A stretch of DNA of 64,000 nucleotides from Streptomyces sp. GKU 895. Its GTDB lineage: Bacteria > Actinomycetota > Actinomycetes > Streptomycetales > Streptomycetaceae. A program made the translations under genes and the position numbers. The DNA is taken from positions 1-64,000 of the forward strand of contig MWJO01000037.1 of assembly GCA_002027195.1 (NCBI GenBank). Direction: 5' to 3'. This document shows positions 39,189 to 48,267 of the stretch, piece after piece (within the stretch, counting starts at the first letter, position 1; each line of letters begins with the position of its first letter). The notes under the pieces were generated by a model. The model did not search any database, was not told the origin of the DNA, and saw nothing but the letters and a program-made list of their open reading frames with translations.

Positions 39189-40641
39189 CCCGAAGGGCTT
39201 CCTGAACCACGGCCGTGAGGTCGCCAAGTCCCGCCCCGTCGACGTCCGGCTGAAGGACTGGAACGAGGTCTACGTCCCCGGCTCCCTGCTGCCGATCATC
39301 AGCAAGCAGGCCAGCCGCTGCATGGACTGCGGCATCCCGTTCTGCCACAACGGCTGTCCGCTGGGGAACCTCATCCCCGAGTGGAACGACTACGCCTACC
39401 GCGAGGACTGGGCCGCCGCCAGCGAGCGGCTGCACGCGACCAACAACTTCCCGGAGTTCACCGGTCGCCTCTGCCCCGCGCCCTGCGAGTCGGCGTGCGT
39501 GCTCGGCATCAACCAGCCGCCGGTCACCATCAAGAACGTCGAGGTCTCGATCATCGACAAGGCGTGGGACACCGGTGACGTCGCGCCGCAGATCCCCGAG
39601 CGCCTGTCCGGCAAGACCGTCGCCGTCATCGGCTCAGGGCCGGCCGGCCTCGCCGCCGCGCAGCAGCTCACCCGGGCCGGTCACACGGTCGCGGTGTACG
39701 AGCGCGCGGACCGCATCGGTGGTCTTCTCCGGTACGGCATCCCCGAGTTCAAGATGGAGAAGCGGCACATCAACCGCCGCATCGAGCAGATGCGCGCGGA
39801 GGGCACCCGCTTCCGCACCGGCATCGAGATCGGCCGCGACCTCAAGGCGACCGACCTGAAGAAGCGGTACGACGCCGTCGTCATCGCCGCCGGTGCGACC
39901 ACCGCGCGTGACCTGCCGGTCCCGGGCCGCGAGCTCAAGGGCATCTACCAGGCCATGGAGTACCTGCCCCTGGCCAACAAGGTGCAGGAGGGCGACTACG
40001 TCACCGCCCCGATCTCCGCCGAGGGCAAGCACGTCGTCGTCATCGGCGGCGGCGACACCGGCGCCGACTGCGTGGGCACCGCCCACCGCCAGGGCGCGGC
40101 CTCGGTCACGCCAGCTGGAGATCATGCCCCGCCCGGGCGACGAGCGGAACGCCAACCAGCCCTGGCCGACCTTCCCGATGCTCTACAAGGTCACCAGCGC
40201 GCACGAGGAGGGCGGCGAGCGGGTCTACTCCGTCTCCACCACCCACTTCGAGGGCGACGAGGACGGCAACGTCCAGTGGCTGCACCTCACCGAGGTGGAG
40301 TTCATCGACGGCAAGCTGACCCCGAAGCCGGGCACGGAGCGCAAGATCCCGGCCCAGCTGGTCACCCTCGCCATGGGCTTCACCGGCACCGACCGGGAGA
40401 ACGGCCTGGTCGACCAGTTCGGTCTCGAGCTCGACGAGCGCGGCAACATCGCCCGCGACGCCGACTTCCAGACCAACGTCCCCGGTGTGTTCGTCGCCGG
40501 TGACGCGGGCCGCGGCCAGTCGCTCATCGTGTGGGCGATCGCGGAGGGCCGCTCGGCCGCCCGCGGCACGACCGGTTCCTGACCGGCAGCAGCGAGCTGC
40601 CGGCGCCGATCCGCCCGACGGACCGCGCCCTGATGGTCTGA
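39181..40641 (+). CDS. gltD: glutamate synthase (NADPH), small subunit (insertion near 40110, deletion near 40565)
   Basis: 486 aa after repair. NADPH- and FAD-binding flavoprotein passing electrons to GltB. Cysteines for 4Fe-4S clusters are at 47, 50, 55 and 59 (CMDCGIPFCHNGC) and in CPAPCESAC near 98-106. The FAD site is GSGPAGLAAA near 149, and the NADPH site GGGDTGADC near 289. One extra C in ACGCCAGC near 40110 shifts the frame; one missing G near 40565 hides the true C-terminus FLTGSSELPAPIRP, which ends at 40641. The two changes cancel. Confidence 0.93.
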
Positions 40642-40684
40642 CGGTCCATCACAAGACGTCCCGTACAACGGCGTACGGAACGCT

Positions 40685-40740
40685 GACGGCGCCTGCCCAT
40701 CTCGTCCCCGACCGGACGATGGGCAGGCGCCGTCGCCTTT
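40685..40740 (+). terminator. Rho-independent terminator after gltD
   Basis: GACGGCGCCTGCCCAT (40685-40700) pairs perfectly with ATGGGCAGGCGCCGTC (40719-40734), with an inner CGTCC/GGACG stem. GCCTTTTC follows. This is the strongest terminator in the window. Confidence 0.92.
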
Positions 40741-40820
40741 TCAGCCGGAGGACGCCTTCCGGCCTTCCAGCGGGAGGACGCCCGCGGGTCTTTCAGCCGG
40801 ACGACGCCTCCAGGCCCTCG
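40741..40820 (-). repeat. three imperfect ~26-bp tandem repeats at a gene 3' end
   Basis: Units beginning TCAGCCGGAGGACGCC, CCAGCGGGAGGACGCC and TCAGCCGGACGACGCC follow each other. The last is the coding end and stop of the lipoprotein gene on the minus strand; the others are copies downstream of that stop. Confidence 0.7.
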
Positions 40821-41455
40821 AACTCCACCGTCGCGTCCTCCGAGTAGGCGCCCACCCGGCCCTGGTCGTACGGGCGTTCGGCGTCCGTGAACGTCACCAC
40901 CGGAGTGCCGTCGACCGCCACCGACAGCGCCGCCCCGCGCTGCTCGACCCGCACGTCGTACCAAGGACCCACCGGGTACCTCGTCCGTCCCGTCGCCAGG
41001 AAGCGCTGGCCGCCCGGGTAGGCGGGGTCGCGCTTGCCGAGCTCCCAGCCGTTCGGCTTGAGGGTGATGTAGTAGAAGTGCTCCGGGTCGGTGTACGCCC
41101 AGACCAGCCACGGCACTTCCCACGGGTTCGGCTTCGGTGAGCGCAGCTGCTTCAGCGTCCGCATCCGGGCCTCGTAGCGCACGTCCGTGTAGACGGCCGT
41201 GCTCACCACCAGACCGGCGTGGGTGGTGCCCGGGTCCTCGGCGGCCATGGGGGAGAGGGTGAGCGAGGAGTCGTCGCCGTGGTTGGCGCCCATGCCGTTG
41301 AACACCGACAGCCAGCGGCCGTGGGTGGTGCCGTCGATCCAGGGCTTGGGGGGGCGGGGCGTCGTCGCTCTGGCACTGGCTCACGGTGATCGCGACGAGC
41401 GCGGCGAGGGTGAGAGCCAGTGCCAGTCCGGTGACGCGGCGGCCCTGCGTGTCAT
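40793..41455 (-). CDS. lipoprotein with concanavalin-like (DUF1080-type) domain (two compensating one-base errors)
   Basis: About 220 aa after repair. ATG 41455 overlaps the wecB stop (ATGA). The signal peptide GLALALTLAALVAIT is followed by a lipobox-like VSQC, but it can be read only if one G is added near 41430 and one C removed from the C run opposite 41348-41354. The body has the beta-sandwich features of DUF1080/LamG-like domains: WEVPWLVWAYTDPEHFYYI, GPWYDVRVEQRG and PYDQGRVGAYSED. It probably binds or hydrolyses glycan at the cell surface. Last gene of the wecB unit. Confidence 0.72.
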
Positions 41456-42615
41456 GCCGTCGAGTATGGCCCGGACGCCGTCAGCCCGACCGGGACATCG
41501 GCGGCGAAGTCCTCGGCCAGCTGACCCAGGATGCGGCGCGCGGCCTCGCCGTCGCCGAAGGGATTGCCGGCCGTCGCCATCCGCCGGTACTCCGCGGGGT
41601 CGTCCAGGAGCCGTTCCGCCCAGGTCACGATGGCGTCCGGGTCGGTGCCGACGAGCCGGGCCGCGCCGGCCTCCACCGCCTCGGGCCGCTCGGTCGTCGT
41701 CCGCAGCACCAGCGAGGGCTTGGCGAGGCTCGGGGCCTCCTCCTGGATGCCGCCGGAGTCGGTGAGCACGAGGTCGCACTCGGCCAGCGTCGCCGCGAAG
41801 TCCAGGTAGCCGAGCGGCTCGACGAGTTCGACGCCCTGCTGGCCTTCGAGTTCGGGCAGCAGCGCCTCCCGTACGGCCGGACTCTTGTGCAGCGGCAGCA
41901 CGATCTCCACGTCCCCGCGCCGTGCCAGCCGGGTCAGCGCCCGCCCCATGCCCCGCATCCGCTCGCCCTGGTTCTCCCGGCGGTGCAGGGTGACCAGGAT
42001 GCGCTTGGCGTCGGTGCGGAACGCGGAGGTGCCGTTGCCCTCGGCCAGTACCCACAGCAGGTTGTCGATGACGGTGTTGCCGGTGGTGAACACCTGCTCG
42101 TCCGGGACGCCCTCGTCGGTGAGGTGCCGGGCGGCGGCCGGGGTCGGGGCGAAGTGCCAGCGGGCGATCCGGCCGATGAGGCTGCGGTTGAGCTCCTCCG
42201 GGAACGGGTTGTCGATGACGCCGGTGCGCAGGCCCGCCTCGACATGGGCGACCGGGATCTTCTCGTAGAAGGCGGCCAGCGCACCCGCCAGCGCGGTGGT
42301 GGTGTCCCCCTGCACCACCACCAGGTCCGGCCGCTGCTCCCGCAGCACCGTGCCGAGCTCCCGGACCAGCCGGGCGGTCAGGTCGGAGAGCTGCTGCCGG
42401 GTGCGCATCACGTCGAGGGCGATACGGACGTCGACGCCCAGCATGCCGAGCATCTGGTGGAGCATCTCGCGGTGCTGGCCGGTGGTGACGACGACCGGCT
42501 CGAACTGCGGGCCGGCGGCCATCGCGCGTGCCACGGGCGCCAGTTTGATCGCTTCCGGCCGGGTGCCGAGCACCAGCATGGCGTGCACGGGCAGGGTTGT
42601 CGCAGGTGTGGACAT
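41452..42615 (-). CDS. wecB: UDP-N-acetylglucosamine 2-epimerase (non-hydrolysing)
   Basis: Interconverts UDP-GlcNAc and UDP-ManNAc, 387 aa, cytoplasmic. Diagnostic parts are LGTRPEAIKLAP near residue 17, QGDTTTALAGALAAFY near 102, HVEAGLRTG near 121, LVTLHRREN near 208 and LTDSGGIQEEAPSL near 290. ATG 42615 follows a GGGGGG-type Shine-Dalgarno sequence. It lies 128 nt after a GT2 gene on the same strand, so it likely supplies an activated amino sugar for a polymer made by that transferase. Confidence 0.93.
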   Translation of the reverse strand: MSTPATTLPVHAMLVLGTRPEAIKLAPVARAMAAGPQFEPVVVTTGQHREMLHQMLGMLGVDVRIALDVMRTRQQLSDLTARLVRELGTVLREQRPDLVVVQGDTTTALAGALAAFYEKIPVAHVEAGLRTGVIDNPFPEELNRSLIGRIARWHFAPTPAAARHLTDEGVPDEQVFTTGNTVIDNLLWVLAEGNGTSAFRTDAKRILVTLHRRENQGERMRGMGRALTRLARRGDVEIVLPLHKSPAVREALLPELEGQQGVELVEPLGYLDFAATLAECDLVLTDSGGIQEEAPSLAKPSLVLRTTTERPEAVEAGAARLVGTDPDAIVTWAERLLDDPAEYRRMATAGNPFGDGEAARRILGQLAEDFAADVPVGLTASGPYSTA

Positions 42616-42743
42616 GGGTGGTGCCCCCCTTGGGCATGCGTGATCGGCGCAGCGATCACGTGAGGGTGATGAGCGGTGAGGCGAGGACCCGCGCCGGGAC
42701 CCGGCGCGGCCTGAATGTCCTCGGTCGAGCGGTACGGACGTCG

Positions 42744-43988
42744 TCAGGTGCGTGCCGTCTTCAGCCAGCCCCGCTGGCCGGTGAGCATCCGCCAGAAGCC
42801 CCACCAGCCGGCCGCGAACCAGATGTAGCCGTAGAAGACGAAGACATGGGCGAGCAGGACCGACCGCACCAGGCCCAGCTCGCGCTCCCGCTTGGCGTAC
42901 ACGTAGCCGTACGCGTAGGCGGCCGTGAACGACAGCAGATACGGGCCGAACAGCCACATGGGCGAGACCAGCGGGTGTCCGACCTGCAGGGAGGCCACGG
43001 TGGTGGCGCCGACGGCGACGAGGAAGGACAGCGGCAGCAGCGAGGTGAGCAGGATCAGCACCGGGCTGGAGAGGTGGTAGAGCAGGTCGACCGCGGCTTT
43101 CGTGGGGACGTCCCTGAGGATGAGCGGGACGAGTCCGGCGGACTGCAGATGGCCCTGGAACCAGCGGGATCGCTGGCGGATCAGGCGCCGCAGGCTGAGC
43201 ACGGCCTGCTGGGAGACCGCGGCGGTGGTGCAGTGCTGGTTGGTCCAGCCCTTGGCGATCAGCCGTACGCCGAGGTCGAGGTCCTCGGTGAGGCTGTCGC
43301 TCCACGGGCCGTCGCCGTCCAGGGTGTCGAGCGCCGACAGCCGCATGAACTGCCCGTTGCCGCCCATGCCGACGCTGCCGATGTAGCGGCGGGCGCTCTG
43401 GAAGACGTCGCCGTAGACGACGAACTCCATGTCCTGCATGCGGGCGAGCAGCCCGAGGTGCCGGTTGTACATCCGGACGCAGACCTGGACCGCGCCGGTG
43501 CGCGGGTCGTCGAAGTACGGGTCGACCGACTGCACGACATGCGGATCGAGCCGCCCGTCGGCGTCGACCACGCACAGGACCACGTCCGCCGGGTCGTGGC
43601 CGGCGAGCAGGCCGGACGCGCGCAGATGGCGGACCCCGTCGTTGAGGGCGGCCCCCTTGCCCTTGCGGCAGTTGGGCGGGGTACGCCGGTGCACGCGGAC
43701 CAGGCTCGGATCGGCGGCCCGGGCGATCTGGAAGGTGCGGTCGTCGGAGCCGTCGTCGATGACCAGCGCCATGAAATTCCGGGCGGGCAGCGAAGTGATC
43801 CGCGCCAGGCTTTCAGAAAGCACTTTCTCCTCGTTGAGGCAGGCGAGAAGAAATACGTAGAGCCGGTCTCTCCGGTCGGTCCGGGAGCGGCGAATTCTGC
43901 GCCTCGACAACAGAAAGAGACTCGTGTTGTAGCACCCGGCCATAATGATCAGAGTGATGCTCGACCACAGGAGCAGTTCAGTGATCAT
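42744..43988 (-). CDS. membrane glycosyltransferase family 2 (processive type)
   Basis: 414 aa. One N-terminal helix (5-27), a cytoplasmic GT-A domain, and three to four C-terminal helices. The catalytic residues are in order: DDGSDD at 78-83, DAD at 142-144, TED at 234-236 and the QRSRW (Q-x-x-R-W) motif at 272-276, which marks processive synthases of the hyaluronan/PNAG/cellulose type. A surface polysaccharide of GlcNAc-type sugars is the best guess given wecB, the deacetylase-like protein and chitosanase nearby. It overlaps the preceding small membrane-protein gene by 11 nt. Confidence 0.88.
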   Translation of the reverse strand: MITELLLWSSITLIIMAGCYNTSLFLLSRRRIRRSRTDRRDRLYVFLLACLNEEKVLSESLARITSLPARNFMALVIDDGSDDRTFQIARAADPSLVRVHRRTPPNCRKGKGAALNDGVRHLRASGLLAGHDPADVVLCVVDADGRLDPHVVQSVDPYFDDPRTGAVQVCVRMYNRHLGLLARMQDMEFVVYGDVFQSARRYIGSVGMGGNGQFMRLSALDTLDGDGPWSDSLTEDLDLGVRLIAKGWTNQHCTTAAVSQQAVLSLRRLIRQRSRWFQGHLQSAGLVPLILRDVPTKAAVDLLYHLSSPVLILLTSLLPLSFLVAVGATTVASLQVGHPLVSPMWLFGPYLLSFTAAYAYGYVYAKRERELGLVRSVLLAHVFVFYGYIWFAAGWWGFWRMLTGQRGWLKTART

Positions 43989-44220
43989 GGCCGCTCCCGG
44001 CGCCGACCTGTGTCCTTTCGCCGGCCTGTGCCCGCAGTGCCTGGCGGCGCAGTCTTGTCCGGGCCAGCAATATCAGGCAGGCGGTCAGGCAATAGAACAG
44101 AAATCCGGCCCCCGCCGTCGCCTGTAGCGCTTTGGCCAAAGGTAGCCCTGGTACAGCTTCTGGCGCGGCCATCGCCCCTGCCAGGGGCAACAGGGCCCCC
44201 AGGGCGGGTCGTCCGTACAT
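43978..44220 (-). CDS. small membrane protein upstream of the GT2
   Basis: 80 aa. Two hydrophobic stretches (ALGALLPLAGAMAA and AGFLFYCLTACLILLA) are followed by a basic tail rich in Arg and Gln. The stop is 11 nt inside the GT2 start, so it is translated with it. Size and position recall the small accessory subunits of processive glycan synthases, but there is no sequence motif to prove that. No clear Shine-Dalgarno sequence precedes ATG 44220. Confidence 0.6.
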   Translation of the reverse strand: MYGRPALGALLPLAGAMAAPEAVPGLPLAKALQATAGAGFLFYCLTACLILLARTRLRRQALRAQAGERTQVGAGSGHDH

Positions 44221-44367
44221 TCTCCCCCCACATTTCGCAGCGCGTCCCCATCGCGCCGAGGTGAACGTAGCAGACGCCGAGGGCGGGTCAGAAGACTATT
44301 CGGAAAAAGGACAAGTCCGATCTTCCGGTAGGATCTCCTGGCGCTCGGGAATTCACCCTTCGGTCCA

Positions 44368-44396
44368 TTGACACCGTTCCTGCCGGTCCGAAGAAT
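44368..44396 (+). promoter_or_regulatory. consensus-like promoter of the DUF2334 gene
   Basis: TTGACA (44368-44373), a 17-nt spacer and AAGAAT (44391-44396) make the best -35/-10 pair in the window. The start codon lies 58 nt downstream. Confidence 0.65.
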
Positions 44397-44419
44397 CAGT
44401 GACTTCCCATTGGAAAAAC

Positions 44420-44440
44420 CTTTGCCAAGAAAAGGCAAAG
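44420..44440 (+). promoter_or_regulatory. inverted repeat in the leader beside the ribosome binding site
   Basis: CTTTGCC (44420-44426) and GGCAAAG (44434-44440) flank AAGAAAA. The right arm ends 1 nt before GGGGGG of the Shine-Dalgarno sequence, so it may act as an operator or as an RNA hairpin affecting translation. Confidence 0.45.
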
Positions 44441-44454
44441 TGGGGGGAAAGATC

Positions 44455-46326
44455 GTGAGACCGTTGATCCGTCCTCGGCGACGAGGAATCTCGAAGTTTT
44501 CCGTGCTCCTGCTGCTGATCGCCGCCCTGTTGAGCGGCACTTTCCTGGCCGCCGGCGCGCAGGCCGCGCCAAAAGGTCATGGACATGGCCATGAAAACAC
44601 CGGCGGGAAATCCGGACTGAATCGCGTCGACCTCAAGGGCTGGGCGAAGGCCCAACTCAAGGCCGACGACGCCCGCCGCGCCAGGGCCCGGGCGAAGACC
44701 TCCGCGACCACGCTGTCGACCACCGCGGTCTTCCCGGCCCGCACCGCCACCACCGTGACCCGTCAGGCCGCCCTGCTCCGGGCCGCCGACGCCGAGGTCG
44801 CCGCCGCGGCCGACCCGAGCACCCTCGTGCTCTACGACACGGCAGGCCCCTACGGGCAGTTGGGCGAGCTGTACGCCATGGCCGCGGCCAACCTCGCCGG
44901 CCACTTCGGCACGGTGACCGCCAAGCCGGTCCAGCAGTACACGGCCGGCCTGGCCGACTCGTACACGGCCGTCATCTACATCGGCTCGACGTACTACTGC
45001 TGCGACGTCCCCGACGCCATCCCGGCCGCCTTCTACCAGGACGCCGCCACCACCACCAAGCCCGTGCTGTGGATGGGCGCCAACATCTGGAACATGGCGA
45101 ACTCGGTGGGCGTAGCCCAGTTCACGCAGAAGTACGGCTGGGACCCGACGACGTCGTACTACGAGGACGGCGGATCGATCGGCACCGTGACACAGGTGAC
45201 GTACAAGAACCAGGCCCTGACCCGGAAGATCCCGGCGGGCCAGGACGGCGGAGTGCTGCGCCCCAACGTCCTCACCGGCCCCGGCTACCCCGCCGTCACC
45301 CGGCTCGCGGAGGGACTCGACACCTCCAACGGGCACACCTTCGGGTGGGCGGTCCGCTCCTCCAACCTCACCTACATCGGTGAGATCCCGTTCGCGTACG
45401 TCTCCGAGAGCGACCGGATCATCGCCCTGGAGGACCTCCTCTTCGACGCCCTCGCCCCGGCCACCGCCGAACGGCACCGCGCGCTGCTGCGCCTGGAGGA
45501 CATCAGCCCCGACTCGGACCCGGCCGAGCTGCGCGCGACGGCCGACTACCTGAAGTCGCAGAACATCCCGTACGGCATCAACGTGATCCCGGTCTACAAG
45601 GACCCCAACGGCACCTACAACAACGGCGTCCCGCAGACGCTCACGCTCGCCCAGCGGCCGCAGGTGGTCAGCGCCCTGAAGTACATGCTGGCCAGGGGCG
45701 CGGTCCTGATGGACCACGGCTACACGCACCAGTACGGCAACGCCGCCAACCCCTACGACGGCGTCACCGGCGACGACTTCGAGTTCTACCGGGCGCACGT
45801 CGACGCCTCGGACAACGTCGTCTACGACGGCCCGGTCGCCGAGGACTCCACCGTCTGGGCGCAGGGGAGGGTGACCAGCGCGCTGGCCGCGTTCGCCGCT
45901 GTCGGACTGCCGAAGCCGACGCTGTGGACCACCCCGCACTACGCGGGTTCGGCCACCGACTACAAGGCCATCAGCGCCAACTTCGCCGCCCGCCTGGAGC
46001 GTTCGCTGTACTTCTCCGGAACGCTCAGCGGCAACTCCGCCGGACCCAACGTGTTCATCGGCCAGTTCTTCCCGTACGTCGTCAAGGACGTCTACGGCAC
46101 CAAGGTGCTGCCCGAGAACATCGGCAACTACGAACCGGACCCCTTCAACAACCACCCGCCGAGGCTGCCGGCCGACCTGATCGCCTCGGCCAAGGCCAAC
46201 CTGGCCGTCCGGGACGGGTTCGCCAGCTTCTTCTACCACCCGTACTACCCGACCCAGCCGCTCAAGGACACGGTCGACGGCATCAAGGCCCTGGGCTACA
46301 CCTTCGTCAGCCCGACGAGCCTGTGA
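44455..46326 (+). CDS. secreted DUF2334 polysaccharide-deacetylase-like protein
   Basis: 623 aa. Signal peptide: basic RPLIRPRRRGISK, hydrophobic VLLLLIAALLSGTFLAAG, cleavage after AQA. A linker rich in Ala and Arg precedes a domain (about 120-330) starting TLVLYDTAGPYGQLGELYA. The DUF2334 deacetylase-like barrel follows with LRLEDISPDSDPAEL near 350, LMDHGYTHQYG near 422 and TPHYAGS near 500, matching the Asp/His metal-site pattern of NodB-like enzymes. GTG 44455 follows GGGGGGAAA. Probably extracellular modification of the polymer made by the divergent GT2. Its stop overlaps the next gene (GTGA). Confidence 0.83.
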   Translation: MRPLIRPRRRGISKFSVLLLLIAALLSGTFLAAGAQAAPKGHGHGHENTGGKSGLNRVDLKGWAKAQLKADDARRARARAKTSATTLSTTAVFPARTATTVTRQAALLRAADAEVAAAADPSTLVLYDTAGPYGQLGELYAMAAANLAGHFGTVTAKPVQQYTAGLADSYTAVIYIGSTYYCCDVPDAIPAAFYQDAATTTKPVLWMGANIWNMANSVGVAQFTQKYGWDPTTSYYEDGGSIGTVTQVTYKNQALTRKIPAGQDGGVLRPNVLTGPGYPAVTRLAEGLDTSNGHTFGWAVRSSNLTYIGEIPFAYVSESDRIIALEDLLFDALAPATAERHRALLRLEDISPDSDPAELRATADYLKSQNIPYGINVIPVYKDPNGTYNNGVPQTLTLAQRPQVVSALKYMLARGAVLMDHGYTHQYGNAANPYDGVTGDDFEFYRAHVDASDNVVYDGPVAEDSTVWAQGRVTSALAAFAAVGLPKPTLWTTPHYAGSATDYKAISANFAARLERSLYFSGTLSGNSAGPNVFIGQFFPYVVKDVYGTKVLPENIGNYEPDPFNNHPPRLPADLIASAKANLAVRDGFASFFYHPYYPTQPLKDTVDGIKALGYTFVSPTSL

Positions 46327-47357
46327 GGCGGACCACCGCCAGGAGGAGGGTCGTCACCGCGGCAGCGGCGGCGGCCCTCCTCGCCGCCGGCGGCTGCACC
46401 ACCCCCGGCGTCTCCGACGGCAAGAAGCCGACGCCGCCCCTGCGCGGCATCACCCTGCCCTCCTGGTACCGCACCGACTACGACAGCCCCGCCGCCCCCC
46501 GCTACCTCCAGGACATCAAGGCCACCGGCGCCCGCTGGGTCACCTTCACGCCCACCTGGTACCAACGGCTGCGCGGCGACACGGAGATGCACCGCACCGA
46601 GGAGACCGCGAGCGACGCGAGCCTGCGCCGGATCGTGCGCCGTGCCCATCGGCTCGGCCTCCAGGTGATGATCAAGCCGCACGTGGACCTGCCCGGCGAC
46701 GGCGACCGCGCCGAGATCCGCCCCCGCGACCGGGCCGCCTGGTTCACCTCGTACCGCCGCTTCATCACCCACTACGCCGACCTCGCGGCGGACACCGGCG
46801 CCGAGCAGTTCGCGGTCGGCACCGAACTCGCCGGGGTCTCCGGCGACCGCGAGGCATGGACCCGCGTCATCGCGGCGGTCCGCGACCGCTACGACGGCAC
46901 CCTGACCTACGCCGCCAACTACGACGAGTACACGAACGTCCGCTTCTGGAAGCGCCTCGACCTCATCGGCATCGACGCCTACTGGCCGCTCGCGGGGAAA
47001 CCCACCACCGACGTCGGCCGGCTGCGCCGCGCCTGGCGGCCGATCACCGAGGAACTCGCCGCGTTCGCCGCACGGTACGACCGGCGCGTGCTGTTCACCG
47101 AGGCCGGGTACGTCAGCCAGCGCGGTGCGACCACCGCGCCGTACGCCTGGGACCTCAGCGACCGCACCGGCGACGCCGAACAGGCCGCCGCCTACCGGGC
47201 GTTGCTGGAGACCTTCACCGGGCGCCGCTGGTGGGCCGGGGTCTGCTGGTGGATGTGGGACGACTGGCCGGACAGCGGCGAGACACCGGCGAAGCTGGCG
47301 TACACGCCGCACGGGAAGCCGGCGGAGGGGGTGCTGCGCGAGGAGTGGGGCGGCTAG
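46323..47357 (+). CDS. lipoprotein glycosidase, GH113-like
   Basis: 344 aa. Signal peptide with lipobox LLAAGGC near residue 24. The barrel begins LRGITLPSWYRTDYDS; WVTFTPTWYQR near 74, MIKPHVDLPGD near 117, FAVGTELAG near 164 (acid/base Glu) and VLFTEAGY near 257 (nucleophile Glu) match the GH113 layout, and WWMWDDWPDSG is near the end. Endo-beta-mannanase is the described family activity, but in this context another surface glycan is as likely. Coupled to the DUF2334 gene. Its TAG lies in CTAG, shared with the stop of the convergent chitosanase. Confidence 0.78.
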   Translation: MRRTTARRRVVTAAAAAALLAAGGCTTPGVSDGKKPTPPLRGITLPSWYRTDYDSPAAPRYLQDIKATGARWVTFTPTWYQRLRGDTEMHRTEETASDASLRRIVRRAHRLGLQVMIKPHVDLPGDGDRAEIRPRDRAAWFTSYRRFITHYADLAADTGAEQFAVGTELAGVSGDREAWTRVIAAVRDRYDGTLTYAANYDEYTNVRFWKRLDLIGIDAYWPLAGKPTTDVGRLRRAWRPITEELAAFAARYDRRVLFTEAGYVSQRGATTAPYAWDLSDRTGDAEQAAAYRALLETFTGRRWWAGVCWWMWDDWPDSGETPAKLAYTPHGKPAEGVLREEWGG

Positions 47358-48267
47358 CTCACCTTGTACGTCTCCCCGTACACCGCCCAGGTCAACGGTG
47401 TCTCCAGCTCCAGCTTCCCTTCGCGCAGGAAGCGGCGCTGGGCGGTATCGACGCGGGTGGTGTCGATGTCCGCCTTGCGGGTCCTCATCGCGGCCTTGCG
47501 GACGTCGAGGAAGGCGTCCAGGTAGGCCTCCTCGGAGCCGCCCTCGGAGGGCAGGTCGGCCTTCTTCATGGCGTTCTCGCGCAGGCCGTAGAAGCTGGTG
47601 GCGTTGGCGCCGGGACCGTGGAAGACCATGGCGTCGTAGTAGATGAACTGGCCCAGCGCGCCCAGGCCGTCGAGCTTGGCGAGGCGGACGGCGGGGTCGA
47701 AGTAGACGCGGTCGCGCTCGGCGTCCTGGGCCTCGCGGAACGCCTCGACCTTCGCCTCCGCCTTCCAGGCTTCCGTGAAACCGGGGTCCAGGCCTTCGTG
47801 GGAGTCCGTGCCGTCGACCTCGCGCAGGGCCGGGAGGTAGCGGGCGAGGCCGTTGTCCGGGTGGTCCTTCGTGTAGCGCTCGACCAGGGTGAGCAGGTCG
47901 TGGGTGCCGGTGCAGAAGCCGATGATGCCGGCCGTGTAGCCCTGGCCGTCGCCGATGTCCTCGATGTAGGCGTAGGCCGTGCGCCAGTCGAGGGTGGAGT
48001 TCTCGGCGCTGGCCACGATCTGCTGGGCCAGTTCCTTCTTGGCGGGGGCGGCGAGGCCCGGCGGGAGGGCGGCGATCGCCTTGTCGTCGGCCGAACGTTT
48101 CTCCTCGGCGCGGCTCCTGGCCGCCTCGGCGTCCTCGCGACGGCCGACTGCGAGGTGGTGCCGGGCTCCTCCGAGGACTCCGACGAGTCCGAGGGGGACA
48201 GGAAGAAGATCCCCGCCGCGATGGCGACGGGCACGGCCGCGAGCAGCGGCACACCGATACGTCTCAC
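47354..48267 (-). CDS. secreted chitosanase, GH46 (one-base deletion near 48147)
   Basis: 304 aa after repair. The N-terminus RRIGVPLLAAVPVAIAAGIFF is a signal or anchor sequence and lies in a different frame from the body; adding one base in GCCGTCGCG near 48147 joins them. The catalytic region SAENSTLDW (Glu) and YIEDIGDGQGYTAG (Asp) matches the two acidic residues of Streptomyces GH46 chitosanases, and the following FCTGTHDL and YDAMVFHGPG fit too. It hydrolyses partly deacetylated chitosan. GTG 48267 overlaps the rhomboid stop (GTGA); the stop shares CTAG with the GH113 gene. Confidence 0.88.
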
